From Panopea generosa (Eukaryota > Mollusca > Bivalvia > Adapedonta > Hiatellidae), in assembly GCA_029582155.1 (NCBI GenBank), contig CM055900.1:47566236-47630235 (forward strand): a stretch of DNA of 64,000 bases, written 5' to 3'. The translations under genes were made by a program, and so were the position numbers. Position 1 is the stretch's first letter, and each line of letters starts with the position of its first letter. This document shows, piece by piece, positions 35,801 to 47,583 of this stretch. The notes below the pieces were generated by a model that was not told the origin of the DNA, made no database searches, and saw nothing but the letters and a program-made list of their open reading frames with translations.

Positions 35801-38800
35801 AACATGGGTAATCATTCAATATCGACCTGGGTCTTCATTAATACTAACGTGGGTAATCACTCAATATCGACCTGGGTCTTCTTTAATACTAACATGGGTT
35901 ATCACTCAATGTCGACCTGAGTCTTCTTTAATACTAACATAAATAATCATTAAATGTCGACCTGGGTCTTCTTTAATATTAACGTTGGTCATCACTTGAT
36001 ATCGAACTGGATCTTCTTTAATACTAACGTGGGTAATCACTCAATGTCGACCTATGTCTTCTTTAATACTATCAAGGGTAATCTCTCAATGTCGACCTGG
36101 GTCTTCTTTAATACTAACACAGGTAATCACTCTATGTCGACCCGGGTCTTCTTTAATGTCGACATGGGTCTTCTTTAATACTAACATGGGTAATCACTCT
36201 ATGTCGACCTGGGTCTTCTTTAATACTAACGTGGGTAATCACTTAATATCGAACTGGGTCTTCTTTAATACTTACGTGGGTAATCACTCAATGTCGACCT
36301 GTGTCTTCTTTAATACTATCAAGGATAATCTCTCAATGTCGACCTGGGTCTTCTTTAATACTAACATAGGTAATCACTCTATGTCGATCTGGGTCTTCTT
36401 TAATACTAACATGGGTTATCACTCAATGTCGACCTTGGTCTTCTTTAATACTTACATAGGTAATCACTCTATGTCGACCGGAGTCTTCTTTAATACTAGC
36501 ATGGGCTATCACTCAATGTCGTCTTGGGCCTTCTTTAATACTAACATAAATAATCATTTAATGTCGACCTTGGTCTTCTTTAATACTAACATGGGTAATC
36601 AATCTATGTCGACCTATGTCTTCTTTAATACTTACATGGGTAATCACTGTATGTCGACCTGGGTCTTCTTTGATATTAACATGGGTTATCACTCAATGTC
36701 AACCTGGGTCTTCTTTAATACTAACATGAATAATCATTAAATGTCGACCTGAGTCTTCTTTAATACTAACATGGGTTATAACTCAATGTCGACCTGGGTC
36801 TTCTTTAATACTAACATAAATAGTCATTAAATGTCGACCTGGGTCGTTTTTAATAATAACATGGGTTATCACTCAATGTCGACCTGGGTCTTCTTTAATA
36901 CTAACATGGGTAATCATTGAATATCGACCTGGGTCTTCTTTAATACTAACGTGGGTAATCACTCAATATCGACCTGGGTCTTCTTTAATACTAACATGGG
37001 TTATCACTCAATGTCGACCTGGGTCTTCTTTAATACTAACATAAATAATCATTAAATGTCGACCTGGGTCTTCTTTAATACTAACGTGGGTAATCACTCA
37101 ATGTCGACCTGGGTCTTCTTTAATACTAACGTGGGTAATCACTTGATATCGAACTGGGTCTTCTTTAATACTAACGTGGGTAATCACTCAATTTCGACCT
37201 ATGTTTTCTTTAATACTATCAATGGTAATCTCTCAATGTCGAGCTGGGTCTTCTTTAATACTTACATAGGTAATCACTCTATTTCGACCTGGGTCTTCTT
37301 TAATGTCGACCTGGGTCTTCTTTAATACTAACATGGGTAATCACTCTATGTCGACCTGGGTCTTCTTTAAAACTGACGTGGGTAATCACTTAATATCGAA
37401 CTGGGTCTTCTTTAATACTTACGTGGGTAATCACTCAATGTCGACCTGTGTCTTCTTTAGTACTATCAAGGGTAATCTCTCAATGTCGACCTGGGTCTTC
37501 TTTGATACTAACATAAGTAATCACTCTATGTCGATCTGGGTCTTCTTTAATACTAACATGGGTTTTCACTCAATGTCGACCTTGGTCTTCTTTAATACTA
37601 ACATAGGTAATCACTCTATGTCGACCTGAGTCTTCTTTAATACTAACATGGGTTATCACTCAATGTCGTCCAGGGCCTTCTTTAATACTAACATAAATGA
37701 TCATTAAATGTCGACTTGGGTCTTCTTTAATACTAACATGGGTAATCACTCTATGTCGACCTGGGTCTTCTTTAAAACTTACATGGGTAATTACTGTATG
37801 TCGACCATGGGTCTTCTTTGATACCAACATGGGTTATCACTCAATGTCGACCTGGGTCTTCTTGAATACTAACATAAATAATCATTAAATGTCGACCTGA
37901 GTCTTCTTTAATACTTACATGGGTTATCACCCAATGTCGACCTGGGTCTTCTTTAATACTAACATAAATAATCATTAAATGTCGACTTGGGTCTTTTTTA
38001 ATACTAACATGGGTAATTACTCTATGTCGACTTGGGTCTTCTTTCATACTAACATGGGTAATCACTCATATCGATCTGGGTCTTCTTTAATACTAACATG
38101 GGTTATCACTCAATGTCGAACTGGGTCTTCTTTAATACTAACATGGGTTATCACTCAATGTCAACCTGGGTCTTCTTTAATACTAACATAAATAATCATT
38201 ACATGTCGACCTAGGTCTTCTTTAATACTAACATTGGTAATCACTAAATGTCGACCTGGGTCTTCTTTAACACTGACATGGGTAATCACTCTATGTCGAC
38301 CTGGGTCTTCTTTAATACTAACATGGGTAATCACTCAATGTCGACCTGGGTGTTCTTTAACACTAACATGGGTAATCACTCTATGTCGACCTGGGTCTTC
38401 TTTAATACTAACATGGGTAATCACTCAATATCGACCTTGTTCTTCTTTAATACTAACATAGGCAATCACTCAATATCGACATTGGTCTTCTTTAATAATA
38501 ACATGGGTTATCACTCAATGTCGACCTGTATCTTCTTTAATACTAAAATGAGTAACCACTCAATATCGACCTGGGTCTTCTTTAATACTAACATGGGCAA
38601 TCACTCAATATCGACCTGGGTCTTCTTTAATACTAACATGGGCTATCACTCAATGTCGACCTGGGTCTTCTTTAATACTAACAAAGATAATCACTCAATG
38701 TCGACCAGGGTCTTCTTTAATACTAACATGGGTTATCACTCAATGTCGACCTGGGTCTTCTTTAATACTAACATGGGTTATCACTCAATATCAATCCTAG

Positions 38801-38915
38801 GTCTTCTTTAATACTAACATAAATACTCATTACATGTCGACCTAGGTCTTCTTTAATACTAACATGGGCAATCACTAAATGTCGACCTGAGTCTTCTTTA
38901 ACACTAACATGGGTC
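32882..38915 (+). repeat. 45-bp satellite array, about 134 units
   Basis: The consensus unit begins GTCGACCTGGGTCTTCTTTA and continues ATACTAACATGGGTAATCAC then TCAAT. Most units carry a SalI site (GTCGAC). Variants recur: ACATAAATAATCATTAAAT (with an in-frame stop), ACTATCAAGGGTAATCTCTCA, TTGATATCGAACTGG, and shortened units (TTCTTTAATGTCGACCTGG at 35590, 36150 and 37295). Because the unit is exactly 15 codons, one frame reads a 15-residue repeat (STWVFFNTNMGNHSM) for up to 228 codons before a variant stop. No start context, splice signal or signal peptide supports a gene. Confidence 0.97.
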
Positions 38916-39740
38916 AATGCAAATGACAATCAGATCACTTTTAATAACGGCTGGGTCACTGCAAAAAACGATTGCGTCACGGAAAATAACAATCGGGTCA
39001 CTAAAGGCAAAGATCAGATCTTTGCAAATGACGATTGAATAGTTGCAAACAACTATAGAATCGCTGCAAGCAACGATAGTGTCACTGCAAGCAACGATCG
39101 GATCACTGCAAATGACGATCGGATCACTGAAAATAAAAATGGGGTCACCGAAAACAACGATCGAGTCACTAAAATGACGATCGGATCACTGCAAATGACG
39201 AACGGATCATTGCAAACAGTGATAGGACCACTGCGAATGATAATATGATCACTGTAAATGACGATCTGATCACTACAAACAACGATCGGATCACTGCAAA
39301 ACACGGTAGCTTCCTGCAGATGTCATCCGGATCACTGCAAATGACGATCAGGTCACGGCAATGACGATTGTATCCCTGCAAATTACGATCGGATCAAAGC
39401 AAACAACGATAGGGCCACTGCAAATAACGATAGTTTCTCAAATGACGATCGGATTAATGCAAACGACGATCAGTTCACTGCTAACGGCGATCGGATCCTT
39501 TAAAATATTGAAAGGGTCACTGTTAATGATGATCAGGTCACTGCGAACAACGATCATATTACTGCATATGACGACAAGATTACTGCAAATGATTGCATCA
39601 CTGCAAACAACGATTGGGTCGCTGCAAATAACGTTTGGGTCACTGCAAATAACGATCGGATCACTGCTAATAATGATCGGATGACTGCAAATGACGATCG
39701 GATCACTATAAATAACGAACGGATGACTGCAAATGACGAC
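38916..39740 (+). repeat. 21-bp minisatellite, array 1 (about 39 units)
   Basis: The unit is GATCACTGCAAATGACGATCG with common variants AACAACGATC and AATAACGATC. It starts directly where the 45-bp satellite stops. The reverse complement of this unit builds the array at 53350-55890, so both arrays belong to one family and flank the inverted-repeat arms. The unit is seven codons long, which yields artefact ORFs such as the minus-strand CSDPIVI repeat. Confidence 0.95.
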
Positions 39741-39744
39741 TATG

Positions 39745-41860
39745 ATACGTTGAGACGTGTTACTCGGCTAATGCAATGAGGAAGATAGTGTCATCATGAG
39801 ACTTATAAGTGTCATTGTGGTGTTATATAAAGTTTGGACAGTATCTGTAGGTAAAAGTGCTGTTGTTGTTTGGTGTTTAGCGTTGCTTTCGATATGTTTT
39901 TAGTTATATCGCGACACTGTCTATTTGAGACTGTATTCTTAGCTCTGCCTCACTAGAGTATCATGCTGCAGATACATGATATGGAACTCTATCAAGCAAC
40001 ATTATACTGACACCGAGCCGGGCAAACCTAACAAAGGAGTTTCTAGTACTAGTTTTCAAGTCTTTAGAATGACCAAGTCGGGGATATAATGCGATGCGAT
40101 ACTATGCGGACGCTCCATTCCTAGACTACCGCAGCGGTTTAGGTAACAGGGATACACACACAGGTAATGTGTACATAATATATAATATAACTTGGTATAA
40201 ACAAGAGGATTTTAATATCAACATTCTCTATTTAAATCCCTATCATACTCAATACATCAACAGTAAACACGTATTAATTATATAATATATATCATGAATA
40301 CATACTGAAACTATTTGTGAAGGCAAACGTTTTATTCTTCATTTATTCACCAAACAATAGACAAAACAATGACAAGGAGCCCAATTTCACCAGCTATTAA
40401 AATGATGTTTATTTTTTTAAATATAATCAGAAATAAAATCCTGAAATGTGTAAAATTCAAAAGTAAAATAACAACTAACATTGTTGAAGTGTGACGGCTT
40501 GTTTTTATTGATATGACACTTTTCCTTTTGTTGTTTGTTTGTTGTTTTCAGTGTGTGTGTTTTTACATAGTTTGTATATATTCATCATGAAACCGTTTTA
40601 TTTAATAGTATGTACTTTGTAATACGAAATTTTGTTATTAGAGAAGATTGGCTTTGTAAGTTGAGTGATATTTTATTAATAAAGAAATTACTTACTTATT
40701 ACAAATACTAATATAATATGTTTGCCTATCAGCCATTTATACAAGGATTAATTATGAATAATGAGACACATAACCGTTACTTTTATTCCGTTTTGATACC
40801 AATCATTTGCGTGATTTGCCTAAGTTGTAAGAACCTGTTTAAACTATTTCTAAAATATATTACATTCAACACTTAAAAGTAACACATTTGATGCATACAC
40901 GTGACTAATACTGTATTCGCTTACATAGAATAAAGCATGTTTGTTTATATTTAAACACTGAACATGCTTCTAGAATCTACTTGTACGATATTTTTTACTA
41001 GGTTACAATTATATTCTACCGACCCTCAAAATATGGCATGTTAATACTGGTGAGTAAACTATTGCTATCGCAGCCCGAACAAAAATGATACGGAAAGAAG
41101 ACTTGTCTTATAGATGAAAATATATTGCATTTATTTGTATTGAAGTTTTTTTTCTTTATTATAGATACTTGTCTTTTATTACACTGATTTTACAACATGT
41201 CTGATTATTGTTTTCAGTCTTTTTATATGTGTAAATAAAACACAGGTCGTTGATCATTGCTAAACATATTTTGATATTTCAAAAGTCATATATTATGATA
41301 TATTAGGCAAATATCACTTTACTTGTATTCTGAAATGGTAAGAAAAATATTTAACCCTGAACAATACACGACTAGATGATCAGTTTAACGACATACAAAT
41401 ATAATCATTGTGTGTAAGCTGTCAAGGTTCGACAAGTCTTATTTGCACTGCAAACTGCCAGGATGCCCCAACAGAATTTATCATCCACTCGCTCAACTCT
41501 ATGGGCTTGTGTAGGGCGTTCAGTAGTGTTCGTCTTTAGAAGTTGTTTGTTAAAGTAAAATAATCACTCTGTTCTTTAACTTACCCCAGCGACTTTGATC
41601 TAATAGAAACCTTACAAATAGCAACACGGCATATTCTATTATAAATTGTGTTAAGAATATAGTGCAGCTAGCAGGGTGTATGATTCAATGTATTTGTAGA
41701 CAATTTTATCAAAATGTTTTTATATATTAAACAGTGACAGTGATTCTCAAGCGATGTGTTCTAGAGTCCTTAACAGCTAAGTGATCTCTCATATACATAT
41801 TTAGCGAATCATTGTGCTATAATTTTTAATGAAATTACACGTACATGATTTCATTATTTT
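39745..41860 (+). repeat. Inverted-repeat arm 1
   Basis: It is the reverse complement of 51138-53345. The inner part (about 40775-41860) pairs with 51138-52247 at high identity, for instance AAGTAACACATTTGATGCAT, GATACGTGACTAATACTGTATTCGC-like sequence and CAGCGACTTTGATC. The outer part (39745-40040) pairs with about 53080-53340 at lower identity (AACATTATACTGACACC, CTAATGCAATGAGGAAGA). The middle differs: arm 2 carries a 30-bp minisatellite there. The arm ends immediately before the orphan C1q-gene exon. Confidence 0.85.
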
Positions 41861-41863
41861 ACA

Positions 41864-42233
41864 ATGTATTTCAGAATTAATTTTGCAGTCTTATGTATTT
41901 TCTCATCATCTTATGCAAGGAGTCTTGAAGAATCAAAGTGTAATAAATAAGATTACGACTAAAAAAATATTTCACAAATTAGTAACACTTGAACGTCATA
42001 TGGAATTAACCGAAGATCATTGAACTTTTGGGATCAGGAAATGAAATGATTGGTAGAAAATATAAAAAAGTTTGAAAAAAAAATTAAGTTATTACAGGAA
42101 GTTAACACGTTGACAGAACAGAAGGAACTAACTGAAACAACCATAACAAATGTCAACACACAGGTTAGTCGAATGTCACAGGACTTACTTAACAAGCAAG
42201 CACAGATAAATACAACGCTACTGGAATACAAAG
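41864..42233 (+). pseudogene. Orphan copy of C1q-gene exon 1 (inverted)
   Basis: It starts with ATG and MYFRINFAVLCIFSSSYARSLEE, a signal peptide and mature start nearly identical to gene B, on the opposite strand. A one-base insertion after KC, then in-frame stops, a one-base deletion near 42020 and an 18-bp deletion (the KSLNDA codons) follow. The end (QINTTLLEYKG) is preserved but the donor GT is GC (AAAG|GCAAGG). The sequence after it (to about 42620) still matches the gene A intron. No C1q-domain exon follows. It is a dead fragment of an inverted locus copy. Confidence 0.9.
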
Positions 42234-42689
42234 GCAAGGTTTTATTTAGAATTATGCCATCTCATCTACATATACCATATGTTTATTTTATAATAACATT
42301 CAAATTGAAAATGAAATACGTATATCTTTAATTCAGTGTTCACTTTAGAATGCTATCGGAAAAAATGATTAATTTACTTATATGAACGATTATATTTAAA
42401 CAAAATATCTTGTCACAAAATTTTCAAATAAAGTAGCTAAATATCTTGTCAAATTTACCTAAGAGAAGAAAGTGCCATGTATAATCAGTGAAGATCAGAT
42501 GGGTTTTGTAATTAGTATCATATTATGTAATAATGCTAGATTTATGATATTGTTGATATTTACTTCTATACAAGATATGCTTTAATACAATATGATATTA
42601 CGAGTTATGAACACATGTATAAATAACAGCTATAAAAATCATAGCGCGGTTCACAACTCGAGCTAAGAGCAGCGTGTATTGTATAATCA
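42234..42689 (+). repeat. Inverted copy of C1q intron 1 sequence
   Basis: It aligns to the reverse complement of about 47340-47583, e.g. TATGAAC, AAATATCTTGT twice, TTTTGTAATTA and GATGTGCTTTAAT/GATATGCTTTAAT. The match fades near 42620, which marks the end of the inverted copy. Confidence 0.75.
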
Positions 42690-42968
42690 GTTTTTATCGC
42701 AAGCCTCACCGCACTTACACAAGCTCTGTTGGAAGCATTACCGATTAGCTCGTCAATGTTTTGTCAGTTACCAGGCCAGTGGAGATCCTTTATCTTAGTT
42801 ACTAATCTAGACACTCTCGGACCGCACAGGTCTTATCGCTAGCCTTTTCAGACACAGCAATTAGCTCTGCTGGAAGCAAGACGGATTAGCTCGTCGCTGA
42901 TTGGTCAGTTACCTGGTCAGTGGAGATCATTTGTCTCAGTTATTACTCAAGACATTCTCGGAACACTT
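42690..42968 (+). repeat. Two-copy tandem repeat, about 140 bp
   Basis: CAGCAATTAGCTCTGCTGGAAGCAAG at 42853 and its counterpart CAAGCTCTGTTGGAAGCATTA at 42720 begin two copies that both continue GATTAGCTCGTC, GGTCAGTTACC, CAGTGGAGATC and GACA(C/T)TCTCGGA. It is more G+C-rich than the flanks. The class is unknown; it lies between the inverted copy and the direct duplication. Confidence 0.8.
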
Positions 42969-43825
42969 ATTTTTATGTTGTTTTTAATTGTGAAACGCAT
43001 GAATGGGTCACACAAGAGTGACGTCACAGGTATTCGTAAGCAATGACTTTAATCACAAGTGCCTATCGAGAGGTTTATATATTAGTGACATCCAAAATTA
43101 CAGCAAGATTATATTTTATACAGGGAAACAGATATCCTTTATCAAACCTTTTAATTGGATATGATATTTAGTCGGCCAAAAATCGCATTTGTTCATTCAT
43201 TCTACCCGTTGTAATGATAGATCATGCAATTTAGATACGTATACTCTTAATACTCTCATATATTTAACAAAAGAATAAGAATTTCCATAATATTTTTTCA
43301 GTATCTTAACATATAAAATTACATATACGCAATCAGCTATGATACAAGGTGTCAGTTATTTAGTGATTAAGTGATTTTACTGTTTGTCGCCTACATAAGG
43401 CCAAATAATGTTTTTTTTTATTTAATCGAATTACCTTATATGCAGTTCATTCAATGTCCTGAGAAAATCTGCAAGGTTAAATTAAATATCCAACACATAA
43501 TATTCATGCTAACTTAATTTCCATTGTTGCAAACGTACTGTAAATATATGTCAAATTTTAATGAGGTCTAAACCATGTGTTATACTTTACACAGAAAACA
43601 TGTTTATAAATAATTAAAAAGAGCAAAAGTCTCATTAGTTTCATTAGATATTAAGCATATATTTGATATTATATCAACAACTAAGGAAACATACCATATT
43701 AAATAAAATGCCACAGTGTGAATATATATTTTTTTCTTTAATTCATATTATAGGTATACTCGTTAAATGTCAAACAGGCAATGTACGACCGTATACATTC
43801 TTGAATCGAAAAGTATATATTGTCA

Positions 43826-44075
43826 CAAACCATGATGCATAGCCTATGGTTTAAAGTACTTTAAGATATCTTAGTTTTATTTGTTATTTATGATTCGTCT
43901 AATATATGTACACCACATAAGGAAGAACATTAATTACATAGGATGCATAGGAAACATACGTTTAACATACGTTTAACATTTTAACCTATATACGTACTGT
44001 AAACCATGATGTACAGCATATGGTTTAAAGTAGTCAGATATATATCTAAGTTTCTTTTATATGTGCACACATATT
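43826..44075 (-). repeat. ~173-bp repeat in C1q 3' flank (copy A)
   Basis: ACCATGATG(C/T)A(T/C)AGC...ATGGTTTAAAGTA occurs at about 43831 and 44004, one unit apart, separated by CATACGTTTAACATACG-TTTAACATTTTAACC. Related copies are at 58435-58825 and, inverted, at 52470-52757. Confidence 0.8.
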
Positions 44076-44301
44076 CATTCATGTAAATGGATGACAAAAT
44101 AATATTGAAAAATACATTACATAGATTATCGTTGTGATGCTCGAATAAAACTGATATGCGAACACCAGTCAGGAAAAACTGTATAATTATGAATTATAGG
44201 ATTTTATCTTATAAAGCAAGTTCGAGTAATTATTATAGTATTTAGCCACCACATGTGTAAAACTGTTGGTGTTCAAATGATATACTCTCGAGAAGTAATA
44301 T

Positions 44302-44726
44302 TTATTCAATACCAGTGTGGATTAAAACGCCAGAAAATGTATTCCAGGAGTAATTGGTATTTTCATAAATGGCACCGCTATAAGCATACTGACATTTGCT
44401 CCATACTTTATCACCCCTTGATAACACCGTCACTGCATCACCGGAGATACACGTCTCACTGATATCGTGGTTATAATGCGTAGTTGTCCCAATTATATCT
44501 CCCTCTGCTACTATTTGTGAACGCATCCATTTACGATGACGAGTGCAATACTGAACAGTAAAAACGTAAGTCCCTGCTCGAGGAGCAGTAAAATACCCCA
44601 TACCGGTGTCATACCCTCCTCCAATATTAGAAACGACAGTACCGAAGATAATTGTATCCCCACTAGATGGACTTTGGTTAGCGACTCCACGTGCTTTGAA
44701 TACCACTGTTGGTGTCTTCAACTCGT
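44302..44726 (-). CDS. C1q-domain protein, gene A, exon 2 (C1q domain)
   Basis: This exon holds the complete globular C1q domain. It begins LKTPTVVFKARGVANQSPSS, continues DTIIFGTVVSNIGGGYDTGM and YFTAPRAGTYVFTVQYCT, and ends in FSGVLIHTGIE. The motifs ARG, the IGGGYD turn, YFTAPRAGTYVFTV and the terminal FSGVL are those of the family. The acceptor TTTTTATCCAG at the 44727 border receives a phase-1 intron, restoring Asp at the joint. The frame is intact and only one codon shorter than in gene B. AATAAA at 44306-44301 overlaps the TAA stop. C1q-domain proteins of bivalves are secreted, usually trimeric, and bind microbial surfaces; that role is inferred by family. The problem lies in exon 1, which lacks the ATG. 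Confidence 0.85.
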
Positions 44727-44752
44727 CTGGATAAAAATAAACAAACAACTAA

Positions 44753-44753
44753 G

Positions 44754-44804
<51 letters not shown>

Positions 44805-44806
44805 AG
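44753..44806 (-). repeat. (TTTA)n microsatellite beside splice acceptor, gene A
   Basis: On the coding strand about 13 units of TTTA end 27 nt before the exon 2 acceptor, so the repeat supplies much of the upstream pyrimidine-rich and branch region. Confidence 0.9.
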
Positions 44807-45204
44807 ATTAATTGAGTAAAAAAAAAATAAAGAAAGGAAGAATTAAAGAAAACGAAAGAACGAAATAAAACAAGAAAACACATCAGCAAATATAAAGTAA
44901 TACAGCTTTAATAAACGAAAAAATAAACAAGCAAAGCATAAATAAATAGAACAATAAAAGCAGTTATCGATCATCTGATTTATATTATTCGATACATACA
45001 CAATTTATTTTAATTGTTTTTAGCAATTGTATTTTATTATCTACGCACTTACAGGAGATGCATGGTCATTAGTGTGCACATTTAATAATTTCAATCATGC
45101 AGCGTTACAGTAGCATAGTTTAACGACAATAACCGACTTTCAAGCATACTTAGTTATTTTCTGAGATATATATTTGTTGTAATACACGTCGTTTGCAATA
45201 TTTA

Positions 45205-45345
45205 TTGAACAGAGCGAGTGATCTGGTGGTAAAGCACAGAGCACATGATCGGTGGGTCGCGTGTTCGATCCTTTGCCACGGTTATATAGGGTGTCCTTGA
45301 GCAAGGCATTTTTTCCGCACATATGCTTACTGCTTGTCCTAATAA
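45205..45345 (+). mobile_element. tRNA-derived SINE in gene A intron
   Basis: GAGTGATCTGGTGGTAAAGCAC resembles an A box (landmark TGGTGGTAAAGC) and GTGTTCGATCC is a B box, 40 bp apart. CCTTGAGCAAGGCATTTTTT and TGCTTACTGCT follow, a central domain seen in several animal SINEs. The same element is at 60005-60150 in gene B, so it predates the duplication. Confidence 0.7.
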
Positions 45346-46004
45346 CCAATTTCACAATCGAAGTCAAGAAAATAAGTTTGAACAAATTATTGATACTAAT
45401 AGGTTTTAATGGACACCATTAAATTTTAAGATATCAATAAATAGAAGCGGAAAATAATCCGAAATGCCTCTGTAAAATTTCCATTACTTTAGCTCATATT
45501 TTCATATTTTCCCTTATACAACTGACTCGATCGTTATCTAATTTCGTTTCCATAGGTGAGACAATATCCATAACATCTTATTGCATGTAGTGGTTTGTTG
45601 CCATGGTTGTGAAATGCTAGAATGATTAAAACACATTATTGTAAAAAGTAAATATCTGATGAATACTGTCATTGTAGTGTTCATATTATATAGTATATAA
45701 TAATATCAATGAAGTGTGTTGAATTCTATTTTCATATTGTATGTGTATTGCTTTTAAAACTGTATATAATACTGTGTTCACATTAGAAACGTCATTTTTA
45801 TAATTAGCAATGCTCTGTTAATGTTAACAAGTACATGCTACAAGCCGTGTTGATATCTAACATTGTTTTAATTAAAATATTGATAACAAAACTGTTTACA
45901 AAGTTGACGTCCATAATTGGTTATCCGTACTTGATAAAATAAGGTCTAGGATGTCCATGGTACGAGATTTTAAAATAATCCACATTTTTAAGTATTCTTT
46001 TATA

Positions 46005-46466
46005 GGCATAGTACCACCATTGGAAAAAGGAAGTGCTTCCGTGGAGTAGTCGCATAATAGCGGTTATAAATAATCCTCGTTTCTTCTCCTTTAAAAATGC
46101 ATTTTTCTTATTTTAATGCTCTTTTTTTTTATTAAAATTGCATTATTGATGTATTTTGAACATTTTGATAGCATTGTTATGTTTGAATTGTGAATTTAGA
46201 AAAAAATGATGCTTGGGGTATGAATACATGAATTCGGAAGTCTGCTTTCATTTTGTCAACAGTGTACACACCGAGCAGAAAAAAAAATCTTATGTGACAT
46301 ATGACCCCTACTTTTCTCATCATATTTTGTTAGTGCAGATGTTGATAAATAGTAAAATGTAAGTTTCACTTCTTTCATTTGGGTCTCTCTACGAATGATA
46401 AGCCTTCAAACTTTTTTTATTATTTACTATCGAATAAAAAACAAAAATCAATGGTGGGATTACACC
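46005..46466. mobile_element. MITE (462 bp) present only in duplication unit A
   Basis: The terminal inverted repeats are GGCATAGTACCACCATTGG at the left and the complement of CAATGGTGGGATTACACC at the right (GGTGTAATCCCACCATTG). TATA flanks both ends (46001-46004 and 46467-46470). The homologous place in unit B, near 60744, reads CTTTCATAGTATG with no insert. It has no coding capacity. A TA or TATA target duplication would fit a Tc1/mariner or related element. Confidence 0.85.
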
Positions 46467-46470
46467 TATA

Positions 46471-47583
46471 TAGTATGATTGCATCCGCACATAAAAGATA
46501 CACAATAACTGAAAGGTTGGCTTGTTTTTTTTAAAGGCAGTTCAGTGAAACTCTAATATGTTTGTAATAAAGAAATCCTCAAATGCTGATGAATCAATGC
46601 ATCTGTCCTATAAAAGTCACATTTTAACACCAGTGATGTCTTATTGCTTTATATGCTATGTCAGCGTTTGCTCTTTGTATTTGCAGCCAGATATCACAGC
46701 CCCATAAACCATTTTAAAATATTTCAAACCAAATTACATACTTTTTAAATCGAAATAATCATAATACAGTGACAAAACAGAAATGCAACTGTGTTGTAAG
46801 AATTAAGCATTTAGATAGTTTTATATGATTGTGCGAAAAATAAAACAAAAACGTTTACATTCTGATCATCATTCGGGAAATATTCATATATTGACTCCAA
46901 AGTTTGAATTGTTGTACACATGAATGTACCACACACGAGTAACGTCGATGGTATTTGTTAGCAGTGACATTTGTCATGAGTGCCTATCGAGGGGTTACTC
47001 TATATTAGTGAAAGCGATTCATGTATTAAACAATTTGCTATTTTGTCATATAAGTGAAGGGTGGTTGTTCTATTATTATTTCTTTTGAAGCATTGACACC
47101 TAGATATATTTACGCTTGACAACAAATATACTAAACACATTTTATATACACATATAGTATTTACTCGTTGATATCATTCATATAGCATTGTTATATTGTT
47201 GAATAATTACTGATTTTAGCAAGTAAGTAGATTTTATGATAGTGACTTGTATGAATGTTCAATATAATCTGTAAACGTACAATATAACAGAAATCGCAAG
47301 TCAAATTGATATGTAAGTCAACCGTTAAATAAACATGTTGCATTAAAGCACATCTTGTGTAGAGTTAATATCAAAAATATCATATATCTAGCATCATTAC
47401 ATGATAGGTTATTAATTACAAAACTCGTTTGGGTTTCACTAATTATGCATGGTATTTCTAATTCTAAAGTAATTTCTTACAAGATATTTAACTTCTTTAT
47501 TTAAAAAGTATGAAACAAGATATTTTAATTTATCACAATTGTTCATATACTTAAATGAACAGTTTTTCCAAATAAAACCTTAC
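46471..47583 (-). other. C1q gene A intron, 5' half
   Basis: No gene; it aligns to 60752-62057 in unit B apart from about 180 bp present only in B (near 61105-61285). Confidence 0.6.

Noticed and set aside
32882..38915. CRISPR-like array or repeat-protein gene in the 45-bp repeats
   Set aside because: Units are head to tail without unique spacers, so it is not CRISPR. The ORFs lack start context, splice sites and signal peptide and end at recurring stop variants.
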